Below are positions 36,557 to 46,891 of a stretch of 64,000 nucleotides of DNA, piece by piece. How positions within the stretch are numbered: position 1 is the stretch's first letter; every line of letters starts with the position of its first letter. The notes beneath the pieces were generated by a model. That model did no database searches and was not told where the DNA came from. It was given only the letters and a program-made list of their open reading frames with translations. This DNA is from Prosapia bicincta (lineage: Eukaryota > Arthropoda > Insecta > Hemiptera > Cercopidae): positions 56,934,898 to 56,998,897 of the forward strand of contig JBAIZL010000006.1 of the NCBI GenBank assembly GCA_036971475.1. The letters are read 5' to 3'. Made by a program: the position numbers and the translations under genes.

Positions 36557-36731
36557 TACCGCCCACCAAAACGAATGTTTTTAATCCGCCAGGTGGGTGG
36601 GGGGCGAAGAACCATAAAGCACCGGGACCCGAGGGTGCCGAAGAAAAAAGTGGCAGGGAAAACGAAAAAGACCAAAAGAATCAACAGGGCAAGAACGCCG
36701 AAGAAAGAGGCTGTAGACAAGCGGTGAAAAT

Positions 36732-39700
36732 CTAAGGATGAAGCGGAAAGCCGACGAGCTTGTTGACTGGTCGTCTCAGCTGTCCGTGAGCGGTCTGGAT
36801 CGTAGCTACTCTAGAGACGTGGTCTTTTCCAGGATGCAGACTGATGATCCTTCCCATAGGCCAATGAAGGGGGCTTGAGTGTTCTCCAGTTATGAAGACG
36901 AGTTGATTTTCCTTGAGTGGCGTCGAGTCCTTATTCCACTTGTGTCGTTGAATCTGAGTGTGTAGATACTGAGTGGACCAAAATTTCCAGAAGCGGTTGG
37001 ACATCTGTTGGAGCATAGACCATCGAGATTTAAGCGGAGGCTCAGTATAACATTCTTCGGGAAGTGACAGTAGTGGACGGCCAATCAGAAAATGCCCAGG
37101 AGTGAGAAAGGACGCTCCTTCACTGGGGTCTGGCGAAACTTCGAAAATAGGACGACTGTTCAAAATGGCTTCTATCCTGATGAACAGAGTAGATAGCTCT
37201 TCAGCGGTGAGAGTGGTGTTGCCTACAGTGCGTCGCAATAACAACTTAGCGGATTTGACAGCGGCTTCCCAAAGTCCGCCAAAATGAGGGGCAGCCGGAG
37301 GATTGAAATGCCAACTGATGCGTTGGTCAGCTAGTTTGCGTTCAATAAGTGAGCTAGAGCGGTCCAGAAACTTGTAGACATCGTTAAGTCGGTTAGCAGC
37401 GCCAGTAAAATTCGTGCCGTTATCGGAATAAATTTCTGATGGTAAACCTCGTCTAGCGGTGAAGAGGTGTAATGCGGCGAGGAAGGCATCAGTAGATAAG
37501 TCGGTCACCAATTCCAAATGAACTGCTCTAGTGGTCATACATACAAATAAACAGAGGTAAGCTTTCAATAGCTTGGAGGTGCGCAAATGGTTGGCCTTTG
37601 TGTCAAAAGGTCCAGCGAAATCTACCCCGACTCTATAGAAAGGTGGAGACGGCGTAACTCTCGATGAGGGCAAAGGTGCCATCATGGGCTGGCGTGGTTT
37701 AGTTTGCATGCGGAAACATCGAATGCACGCATGGATGCGTTGGCGAAGTAATGAACGCAGAGCTATGACCCAAAATTCACTGTTGATCAAGGCTTGAGTG
37801 GTACGCGGTCCAGCATGCAAGGCCAGCTTGTGATAATGGTCACAGATGAGGTCAACGTAATGATGGCGCTTTGGTAACAGAAGCGGGTGTTTAGAATCGT
37901 AACTAAGAGCCGAATGATCAAGTCTACCGCCCACCCTGAGTAGACCATGGGCGTCGATAAATGGTGTTAGGCTACGTAAATGGTCGTTGACGCGTTTACC
38001 AGTTTGAAGCTTTTGCAGAGCTTCACTGAAGACAGAGGTTTGTACCAGCTTAACGCATACAGCTTTTGCGTTATCCAACTCCTGTACTGACAGCGGTCGT
38101 AGCGTAGGTTTAACTGAGGCTGCTTTGGCCTTATAGCGTGTGTTGTGATGATGGCCGATCGCCAGGCTCTTGTTGCGACAGTGATCGATGAATCGTAATA
38201 CATACGCGAAAACATGATGAAGAGTAGTTAAGCTCGAATGTTTCTCAATGATTTCCATAAGACGGTTGGGCTCTTGCACAGCGGTACAATTAACCTTAGC
38301 CTCAACCTTTGTTTCCGTCTGATCCGGGTTAGTGCCTTTAGGCCTAGACAGATTCCAAGTGGTAGGACAATGTAATAACCAAGGAGGTCCATGCCACCAG
38401 AGCGGGTGTGTAGCAAGTTGATCAGGCAAACAACCGCGAGACGCGACGTCTGCGGGGTTATCAAGAGTCGAGACATGAAACCAATGATCCATGGAGGTGA
38501 TTGACACAATCTCAGTGATGCGGTTAGCTACGAAAGTTTTCAATTGATGAGGCGGGGTCTGAATCCAATGAAGTACTATCTCAGAATCAGTAAAGAAGAT
38601 AGTGTTAGCGATTGGAATGAAATCAAGAGCTGGTTGAATTGATTTGTATAACTTAGCCAGCAGTACTGCGCCGCAAAGTTCCAAACGAGGTATGGTAAGT
38701 AATTTAACAGGGGCTACCTTACTTTTAGCTTTCAACAGGCTGACGTTGACAAACCCGTTAAGCTCAGATCTCAAATAGATAGAAGCAGCATAGCCTGCTT
38801 CGGAACCATCACAAAACCCAACGATGCGATGACTAGCTGATCGCGTGCCTACATGGCGAGGAATTTGAATATCGGACAAACAAGCGAAATGGACAATGAA
38901 GCTGTCCCATTGATCGAGTAGAGGGGTTGGCAGAGGCTGGTCCCAGTCCAGTTTCTCCAACCACAAGCGTTTAAGAAAAGACTTAATCCAAAAGGTAATA
39001 GGCGTTAAGAAGCCAAGCGGGTCAAAGGTGCGAGCGACGTAGGATAAGATGGTGCGTTTTGTGGGCACCAGCGTAAAAGTTTGAGTTTGATACGAGAACG
39101 AGTCTGACGAGGGGTTCCATTGCAAGCCCAATATTTTAATGGCAGCGGATTCGTCCTGAAACAACAGCGGATTTTCCAAGTGAGAGGAGGGTAGCGTTGC
39201 GAGTAGCGAGGGTTCATTCGACGACCATTTTCTGAGTTCCAGGCCGGCGCGAGCGAAAATGTCAATAAGTTCTTGTATTAGCGTCTTAGCGGCCTCGGGC
39301 GTGTCGGCTCCAGCGACGACGTCATCTACGTAGGTCTGATGAGGGATTGCTTCGGAGGCTGTAGGATAGCGGGTTCCCTCATCCTTTACTAGTTGTTCCA
39401 GCGTTCGCAGAGCTAAGTAAGCGGAAGGAGTTAGGCCATAGGTGACCGTAGCTAGCTCATACTCGATTAACGGTGATTGAGGTGAAGACCGATAAAGTAT
39501 GTGCTGGTACGAACGATCCTCAGGTCGGACCAAAATTTGACGGTACATCATCTTGATGTCGGTGCAAACAGCGTAAGTATATAAACGGAAAGAGATGATT
39601 AAATTAGCCAAGTCCTTTTGCAGTTTAGGACCGGATAACATTTGCTGATTCAGAGTGTTTGCGTGGCAATCGGGTGATGACGCGTTAAATACCACTCTAA

Positions 39701-40703
39701 GCTTAGTAGTAGAGCTGGTGGTCTTAAATACGCAATGGTGCGGAATAAGATAGTCGGAAGCCTGGAGGGCAGGGTACATGTGCCCTAGAGCGATATACTC
39801 GGCCATAAACTGGTGATATTGTATGGCTACCTCAGGCTGGCGGTTTAAACGCTTTTCTAACGCATGATAACTCGCAAGAACAGTGTTACGGTTAGACTTG
39901 AGCGAGATAGCTTCCGGCTTAAATGGGAGTGCTACGATGTATCTTCCCGTTGCGTCACGATCAGTGGTGGTTGCGAACAGTTCTTCACACAGTTGATCTT
40001 CAGGGCTGAGGTGATTTGCTGGTGCGACTTCCTCAACTTCCCAAAAGCGTCTAATGTTGTCATCGATTGACTTCAGAGTAGTGATGAATACACGTGGCTG
40101 CTGAGGCATGCTATAAGGTATGGAACCCATGATGACCAAACCTAACCTGGTGTTGAGTGCCGAGGGTTGTCCGTGGATAATATTGCAAGGTCCGTTCACA
40201 AGTATCTGTGTGAAAATGTCAGCACCTAGAATGATGTCAACACCGGAAGGGGTGTCGAACTGAGGGTCAGCCAGCGGTAAGTGCTGATATTGAGCGCGTA
40301 TGCAAGGCGCCAAAGCGGTAGATGGAAGCGGGTCAGTAATGCGGGGAAGCACAGCGGCTTCTGCGGTCAGCATGACACCGGGGTCATGTCTCGAGAAAAT
40401 AAGCAAAGTGACGTACTCATGAATGCGGGTTGTCTTGGCTGCGACACCAATCAAAGAAAGATTTGATTTCCGAGCGGGTAAATTCAACAGAGTGCTCGCA
40501 TGCTTAGTTATGACAGAGATTTGACTGCCTGGATCTATAAGTGCTCTAAATGGAAGCGGTCGGCCAAATTGGTCCTGAATGATGACCTGCGCGGTGCCTA
40601 ACAGGGCGAGAGAAGCTTCAATATTACAAGAAAGAGCATGCGGTAGCGATCGAGTAGCGAGGTCGGGTCTGGCTGTTGAACGAGGGTGTCGCGGTAAAAC
40701 TAG
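36732..40703 (-). CDS. pol: BEL element 2 pol polyprotein
   Basis: Open from the codon after the gag UGA (40703) to 36732, about 1,323 codons; the first ATG is only at 40487, inside protease, so entry by readthrough is likely. Order: aspartic protease with LIDPGSQ near 40535 (Pro where most families have Ser or Thr), DUF1758 tail with IILGADIFTQI, then reverse transcriptase with TKLRVVFNAS, CTDIKMMYRQI, ATVTYGLTPSAYLA and catalytic YVDDVVAG near 39320. The RNase H-like segment has GFCDGSEAGYAAS. The H2C2 zinc region lies at about 37710-37830 and the integrase core has VDFAGPF, SDNGTNFTGA near 37410 and PPAAPHFGGLWEAA. A DUF5641-type end includes LTPGHFLIG and NQLVFI. All catalytic residues are present except the unusual protease Pro. 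Full length for the family. Confidence 0.95.
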   Translation of the reverse strand, partial: LVLPRHPRSTARPDLATRSLPHALSCNIEASLALLGTAQVIIQDQFGRPLPFRALIDPGSQISVITKHASTLLNLPARKSNLSLIGVAAKTTRIHEYVTLLIFSRHDPGVMLTAEAAVLPRITDPLPSTALAPCIRAQYQHLPLADPQFDTPSGVDIILGADIFTQILVNGPCNIIHGQPSALNTRLGLVIMGSIPYSMPQQPRVFITTLKSIDDNIRRFWEVEEVAPANHLSPEDQLCEELFATTTDRDATGRYIVALPFKPEAISLKSNRNTVLASYHALEKRLNRQPEVAIQYHQFMAEYIALGHMYPALQASDYLIPHHCVFKTTSSTTKLRVVFNASSPDCHANTLNQQMLSGPKLQKDLANLIISFRLYTYAVCTDIKMMYRQILVRPEDRSYQHILYRSSPQSPLIEYELATVTYGLTPSAYLALRTLEQLVKDEGTRYPTASEAIPHQTYVDDVVAGADTPEAAKTLIQELIDIFARAGLELRKWSSNEPSLLATLPSSHLENPLLFQDESAAIKILGLQWNPSSDSFSYQTQTFTLVPTKRTILSYVARTFDPLGFLTPITFWIKSFLKRLWLEKLDWDQPLPTPLLDQWDSFIVHFACLSDIQIPRHVGTRSASHRIVGFCDGSEAGYAASIYLRSELNGFVNVSLLKAKSKVAPVKLLTIPRLELCGAVLLAKLYKSIQPALDFIPIANTIFFTDSEIVLHWIQTPPHQLKTFVANRITEIVSITSMDHWFHVSTLDNPADVASRGCLPDQLATHPLWWHGPPWLLHCPTTWNLSRPKGTNPDQTETKVEAKVNCTAVQEPNRLMEIIEKHSSLTTLHHVFAYVLRFIDHCRNKSLAIGHHHNTRYKAKAASVKPTLRPLSVQELDNAKAVCVKLVQTSVFSEALQKLQTGKRVNDHLRSLTPFIDAHGLLRVGGRLDHSALSYDSKHPLLLPKRHHYVDLICDHYHKLALHAGPRTTQALINSEFWVIALRSLLRQRIHACIRCFRMQTKPRQPMMAPLPSSRVTPSPPFYRVGVDFAGPFDTKANHLRTSKLLKAYLCLFVCMTTRAVHLELVTDLSTDAFLAALHLFTARRGLPSEIYSDNGTNFTGAANRLNDVYKFLDRSSSLIERKLADQRISWHFNPPAAPHFGGLWEAAVKSAKLLLRRTVGNTTLTAEELSTLFIRIEAILNSRPIFEVSPDPSEGASFLTPGHFLIGRPLLSLPEECYTEPPLKSRWSMLQQMSNRFWKFWSTQYLHTQIQRHKWNKDSTPLKENQLVFITGEHSSPLHWPMGRIISLHPGKDHVSRVATIQTAHGQLRRPVNKLVGFPLHP

Positions 40704-40712
40704 TCATTGTTG
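40698..40712 (-). promoter_or_regulatory. Gag-pol UGA CUA readthrough context
   Basis: Gag ends CAA-TGA and the next codon is CTA. The frame then stays open without a break for 72 codons to the first pol ATG and on through pol. UGA followed by CUA is an established leaky-stop context. The arrangement would make pol a readthrough extension of gag. Confidence 0.6.
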
Positions 40713-42173
40713 TGCAGGAGAGTTGTCGTGTAACAATGTGTGGTGTGACTCTCCACACTGTTTACACTGTTTCATAGATTTACATTTGGACTGAAAGTGT
40801 GATCCAAGACAGTTAAAACAACGTCGTAATTTTCCAATGGCACTTTTACGTTCGGACACAGTTAATTCCAGAAACGACTGGCAATTAAAAACATTATGGT
40901 TTGAGCCACAATAATAACACATCCCAGTATGAGTGGTTGATATGTTGGCTTGAGCCATGTGAAGCGGTGGCAACCGATGTCGGAAAACTGAAAGCCTAGG
41001 CGCGTTCATAATTGGCGGCACATTTCCTTGTCTCCCTCCTGCAGACGGCCGTATGGGGCTCTGCATCACAGGTCTGGGCGCATAAGTGCGTGGTAGCATT
41101 TGAGACGTAGCCGCATTAACATAAGACGTCGACGGCTGGACCGTTGGACTATGTTCAGCTTCGAGGTTAGCTTCGACAGGTTCAATATTTAAATTAGGGG
41201 CACCGCTGTTATTTGAGTCATTCAACGCAGAGACCATCACTCGAGGTTGCTGACCTAATCTTGAGTTAACTGCAGTCGCGGCAGAGGGTTGATTGAGCAA
41301 CTCCATTGCCCTAGCCTGCTCAGTGACGAAATCATTTAAAAGTCTGTACGTGGGCATTTGATTTGTTCCCAATCTGGTTTCAAAGTTAAGTCGAGTCTGT
41401 ACGTCCAAGTTACCAACAGACATTTGAAAAAGCAAGAAGTCCGCTAAGTCGTTCAACTGGACAGCCTTTATTGCGCACACAGCATTTGAATGTGCGGTTA
41501 AAAATCGATTAAGTTCACTCTGAGACGCGTTCTTAATAGGCTTAAAGTCTTTAATGATTTGAAAATAATGATCAGCTAAACGGCGAGGGTTAGCATAACG
41601 ATTGCGTAAGGCTTGATATGCGATATCATAATTATGCTCAGATATTGTAAGTCCCGTAACAATGGCTAACGCGTCTCCTTTAAGCGCTGACTTTAAATAC
41701 TGAAATTTCTGTATTGCATTAATATTGCTATTGCAATGTACCATTGAGTCAAACATTGTTATAAAATCAATCCATTCATTACTATTGCCTGAAAAGCTAG
41801 GCATTGTAAGGTTAGGTAAGTGAGGCGAACTTGTGCCGGGGTTGACCTGCGAGGTTAACTTCACCTCGGTCTTAATAATGCTCGGATATTTAGCCAACAT
41901 TGGCAAATACATATCTTGAAATTGCTTTTTAATTTTAAATGCGTTTTCAGCAAGATCGGCAACTTGACTGGCGAACGTTTTCTCCAATATATCATAAGTT
42001 TCAATAAAATTGGATTGAATTCGACGAATTTCCCGTGCGAGGCCTTCTGGTATTTCTTTATCGTTAAGCACATTTTTCACTTGTTCCAGCTCGCCTACAA
42101 TATCTCTCAATTTAGACAAATAATACTCCGTATTAATTTCCATTTTAATAATAAATTTCAAAACCGCAAACAA
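40704..42173 (-). CDS. gag: BEL element 2 gag
   Basis: 489 codons; the second Met (42143, MEINTEYYL) is the likelier start because the preceding ten codons lie against the leader. The N-terminal part is helical with heptad-like leucines. The DUF1759 core includes LPNLTMPSFSGNSNEWIDF and LKGDALAIVTGL at about residues 125-185. A proline/serine-rich linker follows (about 300-400). Zinc knuckles close the protein: CYYCGSNHNVFNC, RCFNCLGSHFQSKC and QCKQCGESHHTLLH. It would assemble the cytoplasmic particle and bind element RNA. It ends at UGA, with pol in the same frame. Confidence 0.93.
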   Translation of the reverse strand: MFAVLKFIIKMEINTEYYLSKLRDIVGELEQVKNVLNDKEIPEGLAREIRRIQSNFIETYDILEKTFASQVADLAENAFKIKKQFQDMYLPMLAKYPSIIKTEVKLTSQVNPGTSSPHLPNLTMPSFSGNSNEWIDFITMFDSMVHCNSNINAIQKFQYLKSALKGDALAIVTGLTISEHNYDIAYQALRNRYANPRRLADHYFQIIKDFKPIKNASQSELNRFLTAHSNAVCAIKAVQLNDLADFLLFQMSVGNLDVQTRLNFETRLGTNQMPTYRLLNDFVTEQARAMELLNQPSAATAVNSRLGQQPRVMVSALNDSNNSGAPNLNIEPVEANLEAEHSPTVQPSTSYVNAATSQMLPRTYAPRPVMQSPIRPSAGGRQGNVPPIMNAPRLSVFRHRLPPLHMAQANISTTHTGMCYYCGSNHNVFNCQSFLELTVSERKSAIGKLRRCFNCLGSHFQSKCKSMKQCKQCGESHHTLLHDNSPAQQ

Positions 42174-42554
42174 TTAAAATTTAAAACTCATTATAAGTTC
42201 AAACGCGATAATAAAGTGGACTGTATAGAATTTGTAAGTCGTAGCAAGCATAAACACTTCCTTGTTCGTACTCGTGTATCGATCGATGCAACTATGAGCC
42301 ACGTGGCTTATTGCGCAATGTGGCACCGGTATTTATCGTTACCGTTTTCCTGTATCGATGTGACGCACATTTCTCCACGTCGCGGTAAGCACCTGGTTAC
42401 GTTAGTCACAGCTTTAAAAATTTTAAATTTGTAAATTTTTATCGCTGAAATAACTCAACAAATGTTTAATTTGGTTACAAAGGAACCACGTGGTCACTAA
42501 TACAATTATCGTGAAATTTAAAGAACAACCCTAGGTCACTGAAATAATTCAAAT

Positions 42555-42576
42555 AATCCGGCCCAGTGGGGACCAA
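42555..42576 (-). promoter_or_regulatory. Primer-binding-site region of BEL element 2
   Basis: Immediately inside the 5' LTR, the minus strand reads TTGGTCCCCACTGGGCCGGA. It shares TTGGTCC and GGCC(C)GGAT with element 1. The TGG start is as expected for a tRNA CCA end. Confidence 0.55.
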
Positions 42577-43384
42577 TGTTTAATCCGCAGATTAAAAAGG
42601 TTAGAAATAAAACCACGAGGTGCGGTAAACCCTATTGTTAACAAGGTTACTCTGGATTGCGTAATTTACGTTAATATTTAACATAGCAAGTTTAAGCACA
42701 GTTCTGAGCAAAACCGAGTCATTTAACAATAAAAACGCAACGACACTGAATTTAATACAAATAAATTATAAATTGTTCATATTCCTTAACTACGCACTTA
42801 CCCTAGGTAAGAAGTGATGCAACGTTGGAATCGAGGTGAAGTCTCCACAGTACTGTGGTCGTCTTAGGCAGCGTAGAATTCTTGAAGGCGATCACGCAAC
42901 TAAAAAACTCAATTGAAATTATGAGTAAACGTAAAAGTTAAGCTTACAGAGCACTTAGCTTATTGCCGCGAGTACTCGCACTAAGATTGCGCAACCGGCG
43001 AAATCGGGCGACACTTTTACTAACACGGCGAAAATATACAGTTAAAATGTTCATTAAAATGTTCATTAACGCGGTCCGCACCTGAAGCACAATTAACGAG
43101 CGAAAGCGGTACTTTAAATTGTCTGAAACAAAACCCATGCGAAAATAAGCGGCGCGGTTTAACGTAGGACTGCACTAGTCGAGGGACAGACCGCTTCTCC
43201 TTTGTGTGCTGAAGCGGAAACAGTACCTAGAATAAAAAGGGAGTGGGGGTGCGTAGCATTCATCAAAGAAAATCAATACTTTTTCAATATCGATTAGCGT
43301 GTCAGAGATCAAGTGACCAATACGTCACGGCACAGCTGTTAGGTAGATCAAAGCAAATTCAAACTTCGAGCGCTGACTCGAACA
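42577..43384 (-). repeat. BEL element 2, 5' LTR
   Basis: 808 bp and nearly identical to 35749-36556. Followed by the target duplication agagg, after which the polymerase reading frame resumes. Confidence 0.96.
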
Positions 43385-43389
43385 AGAGG

Positions 43390-44489
43390 CATTTGATGTT
43401 CTGTCAATAGAGGATGATTCTCCCACAGGTTGATATTATATAGAAGTTGATATTATATATCCACATAATTTGCACAGTCGTGATAATAAACTGCCATTTT
43501 CATCGCAAAACAAATGTCCACCGGGCAGTAAACCAAAATTGTTAACTACTTTAGAAGATAAGACAAATTATGTCTGTCATTATGTTAATTTAAAACAAGC
43601 ATTGCGACATGGTTTAGTACTTACAATAATTCATAGAATTATGCAATTCAGACAAAGTGCTTGGCTATCGTCATATGTTTTATTTAACACGAAAAAAAGA
43701 CAAAATGCTAAAAATGATTTTGAAAAAAATTTTTATAAATTTGTAATTAATGCAATGTTTGATAAAACGATTGAAAATATAAGGAAAAGAAAGAATTTGA
43801 AACTTGTGAGTTCAGAAAAAAATTGAATTATTTGATTGTGAAACCTACTTTCTTAAATCAAATAATTTATGATGAATCTTTGTGCAATTGAATCAGAAAA
43901 AGAATCCATCTGTTTTAACAAACCAATATATATAAGGTTTAGTGTTTTGGAAATAAGTAAAACACACATGTATGAAATGCATTATGATGTAATGAAAGAT
44001 TCGTACAACTCTAAAATTTAACTTCTTTGTATGGATACAGACAGTTTGTTTTATAAAATTTCGACTAAAAATTTTTATAAAAATATTAAGGAAAACCAAG
44101 AGGTGAGAAGACATTTAGAGATGTCAGAAATTCCTCAAAATCATATAGTTTATTTTACAGATAATGCAAAAACATTAGGTTGTTTTAAAGACGAATGCAA
44201 AGGTGTTGGTATGTCGGACTAAGAGCTAAATTATATACATTCAAAACTGTGAATACTATTGAAAAAAAATCTAAAGGCATAACAAAAGCAGTACTTAGAA
44301 ATATAAATGTTGATGATTATAAGAAATGCTTAAATGTTTTTACTAAAACAAGAAGGGATATTAAGTCATTCAAATAAAAAAAAACATATTGTACAGACAG
44401 TGATTGTAAATAAATTAGCTCTCTGTGGTGATGATGATAAGAGAATCTTGGCACATGGCCATTTTTCTTTAGAAAAAATAATTTTATAA
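43390..44489 (+). pseudogene. polB: Protein-primed type B DNA polymerase, 3' part
   Basis: Continuation of the gene cut by BEL element 2. The frame resumes at the target duplication. Landmarks are HNLHSRDNKLPFSSQNKCPPGSK near 43465, RHGLVLTIIHRIMQFRQSAWL near 43610, and polymerase motif B as NAMFDKTIEN near 43752, where the family has NSxFGKTxEN. The catalytic motif C is MDTDSLFY at 44031. The reading ends with GHFSLEKIIL and TAA at 44487-44489. A 17-bp tandem duplication at 43427-43462 (ttgatattata twice) and frameshifts near 43825 and 44220 break it. Motif C is intact, but motif B lost its Gly, so the enzyme would be inactive even without the breaks. Confidence 0.9.
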
Positions 44490-44664
44490 TGGATAATTAT
44501 TATTTGTTAACCATTCTTTATAGAGTAGATTAGCTAATAAGTAATTATTTTGTCTAAAGGAATGCAGTTTGTACAAAAATAAATTAATCAATATATGTGT
44601 AAAGAATTTATTTATTTATTCACCTTTACATTTTACATTGAGAAAAGATAATTATCCATACTAA

Positions 44665-45272
44665 TTTCTAATATTGATTTTGGACGATGACTCCAATATC
44701 ACGGTATTGTTTGGCACTGAGTATTGGAAACAACGGTGAGAAAACACACATGTCACACCAACTGCTAGAGTCCCAAATAATGTTTTGCAAAATTGACCAA
44801 TTATCTTCTCTTTTATATCTGTGAGTTATTAACACTCTGGAAAAATCACTAAGTAATTTCCAGTTCTGTAAAGCAGTTTTTGGATACAACTCCTCCACAA
44901 ATTGTTATATCGATTATCATAAGAGAAATGTTGAAATAAAATGTTATTATCAACGTATGCAAATTCAACACATTCGATTTTTGGATGGTTCATTAGCATT
45001 ATGAAATCATCACTCAATAAACTGTCCTTGAAATGCATTCTTAAAAAATCGTATTGATCACTATCCTTTCTAATTAAAGTCATATTATCTTTTAATAATG
45101 AAAAATTGTATCCATCAGTATTGCGCTTGATTAAAGTCATTAAAACTTCCTTGAAAGATTCATGTAAACACTTGATAATCAATCTGGGTAATTCAAGCAT
45201 ACCCAAATAATCTTTTCTTGTTATGCACGAACATTCTTCAATAAGGCACAATTGAAACAACAATTTATTCAT
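44665..45272 (-). pseudogene. Unrecognised ORF at the convergent point of the Polinton-like element
   Basis: Two overlapping open frames (44829-45272 and 44668-44898) read as one protein of about 200 residues with a single frameshift near 44890. The start is MNKLLFQLCLIEECSC. The middle holds repeated Leu/Ile-rich segments (LPRLIIKCLHESFKEVL, HPKIECVEF) and the C-terminal part has EELYPKTALQNWKLLSDFSRVL. The composition is coding-like. I know no family for it. It is the last minus-strand gene before the convergent polymerase, after the major capsid gene. The region 45273-45674 between this ORF and the capsid gene shows no supported gene. Confidence 0.45.
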
Positions 45273-45674
45273 TTTAAACTAGGCAGTAGTAATCTATCAC
45301 GAGAAGTAATTGTAATGTAACAACTATGGCAACGTCAACTTTGGGAGGGGATATTACATAATCTTTATCAAGCCAACCTTGTGGAAATACTGTTGTTTGA
45401 TAGAGTGAATAAATTGTTTTAGAAAATATGCGTAGGCGGTGAAAAAAAAGAGGCATTGCCACGGACAATCAAGAGCTATTTGTATGAACATAAAGTGTGA
45501 CAACGGAATGTAGATTAATAAATGTACACAGAATTGAAAAAAAAATTATTATTCCTCTGACATTACATTACATTAAAATATTTTACATACAAGGCCAGAT
45601 AAAGGTGTGTATTCAACAAGAGCATCCTAGATGATGAGACAATATGCGGCTGTCTTCTCAGGTATGTTATTATC

Positions 45675-46740
45675 TCATTCAATTTCTATGTGCACATCAA
45701 CAGTACCAGTTTTCAATGTTTCATTTTGTCGTAAACCGTCTATAACAAATAAAGGCGTTTTTGCAAAAAATGTTTCAAAATCAATAGCCGGTCTATTGAT
45801 GCTACCGTGATAATATGACTGAAATCTTGTAAAAAAGTCGTATAATTGCCGTGTTTCCATTAAAATTATCATATGGATAATATTGTGAGTTTAGATATGG
45901 TTAAATATTATTAATATCACAGAAATCAAAGTGTCCGACATTTCTATTTTTCACATTTCTTCTATCAGTTTGGAAGGCGATAAAAACGTAAAGAGACTTC
46001 TCACTATTTGATGTTAGTTTCACAGTCCAAGTTAAAACAGGCAATGAAGGATTATCGATAAGCGTCCAACGTCAAAACCCTAGTGAAATTGGTTGATCAT
46101 TATCGGTGATTCTCAATAGTGATAGATTATAATCATCAGCAACTCGATTATATGGATTTTTCCAAAATATTTTCATAATTTTCAATTCTGTTTTATTCTT
46201 AGCATCTCATGTTATAATCGCATGGAATATATTTGAACTGAGTAATACTAATTCTTGCTCAACATTTAATAATATGTGTACATAATCATCCGGGAATCCA
46301 AGTAGCATTTTTAAAGGAATGCAAAACAAAAATTTTTTTAAAATGTTTAAAGGTTCCATAGTTATTGTCCACCCAGCATTAGATAAAATATTTTTCTCAT
46401 CTTCAATGTTGGTTAAGAGGTTTTTAATTGTTGATGTTATTCCAACATTTTTCATTCGATCAATTTCTGTTCCACAAATTTCATAGCAAATTTCGTCAAA
46501 AAGAAATGATATTACATTGCTGATAAGTTCGATATCATCACTATCACTATTGTCTGTCGCTTTAAATGCTTTAAATTCTCCTTCTATATAAAGGTAACTT
46601 TTAGAAGGCAAAGTGTACATATTGTGTTGATGCACTGGAATGCGAATCTCATCATTCTCACCGTATGTTGTTTGTACATATGATAGATGCGTGTGATATT
46701 CTAAATCGACAATAGTTTTGTCAAAAATAGTTTTGTCATC
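45675..46740 (-). pseudogene. Polinton major capsid protein (double jelly roll), broken
   Basis: Main shell protein of the predicted icosahedral particle. Landmarks in order on the minus strand: DLEYHTHLSY and NDEIRIPVHQHNMYTLPSKSYLYIEG (about 46590-46700, written here as two pieces), LFDEICYEICGTEIDRMKNVG, a GW followed by CIPLKMLLGFPDDY near 46300, and LNVEQELVLLSSN. Past a break near 46205 come QPISLGF and LTWTVKLTSNSEKSLYVF, NVGHFDFCDINNI and LNSQYYPY. The C-terminus is TPLFVIDGLRQNETLKTGTVDV near 45700. At least three stops (for example about 46062 and 45895) and a frameshift near 46205 disable it. Length about 350 codons, somewhat short for the family. Family call from motif recall. Confidence 0.8.
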
Positions 46741-46889
46741 TACTCATAACATTTTTTATTCACAATATACCCTAAAGATTCCAAAAACTCTTTGTTCCTT
46801 CTCGTCAGTTTGTGCTCTGTCAACTGACGTTTGCCTACTGGTGCAATAAAATTGTCGGAATTTGTATTACTATTCAAAACTAAGACCAT
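46740..46889 (-). CDS. Small ORF between minor and major capsid genes
   Basis: 49 codons, intact, starting two bases after the minor-capsid stop codon (46892-46894) and ending at a TAG overlapping the major-capsid leader. The peptide contains NFIAPVGKRQLTEHKLTRRNKEFLESLGY, given here in one piece of which LTEHKLTRRNKEFLESLG is the key part. A small ORF of this kind in front of the capsid gene fits the tight packing of Polinton late genes. The two-base spacing suggests translational coupling or reinitiation. Function unknown. Confidence 0.5.
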   Translation of the reverse strand: MVLVLNSNTNSDNFIAPVGKRQLTEHKLTRRNKEFLESLGYIVNKKCYE

Positions 46890-46891
46890 GA

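Larger units (their letters stand above)
35749..43384 (-). mobile_element. BEL/Pao LTR retrotransposon, element 2 (nested in DNA polymerase)
   Basis: 7,636 bp, LTRs 35749-36556 and 42577-43384 (808 bp each, TG...CA). Perfect 5-bp target duplications agagg lie at 35744-35748 and 43385-43389. Coding is on the minus strand. I noticed two substitutions between the LTRs (gattacg/gatcacg and cacgtgacc/caagtgacc). Gag and pol are both open, with a single UGA between them, so this copy may be intact. It is younger than the decay of the polymerase it interrupts, because the host gene carries many stops and the element almost none. Confidence 0.97.

Noticed and set aside
36415..36735. 106-codon plus-strand frame at the LTR/pol boundary
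   Set aside because: It spans the 3' LTR end and the untranslated tail of a minus-strand element; Lys/Glu-rich composition arises from the opposite strand.
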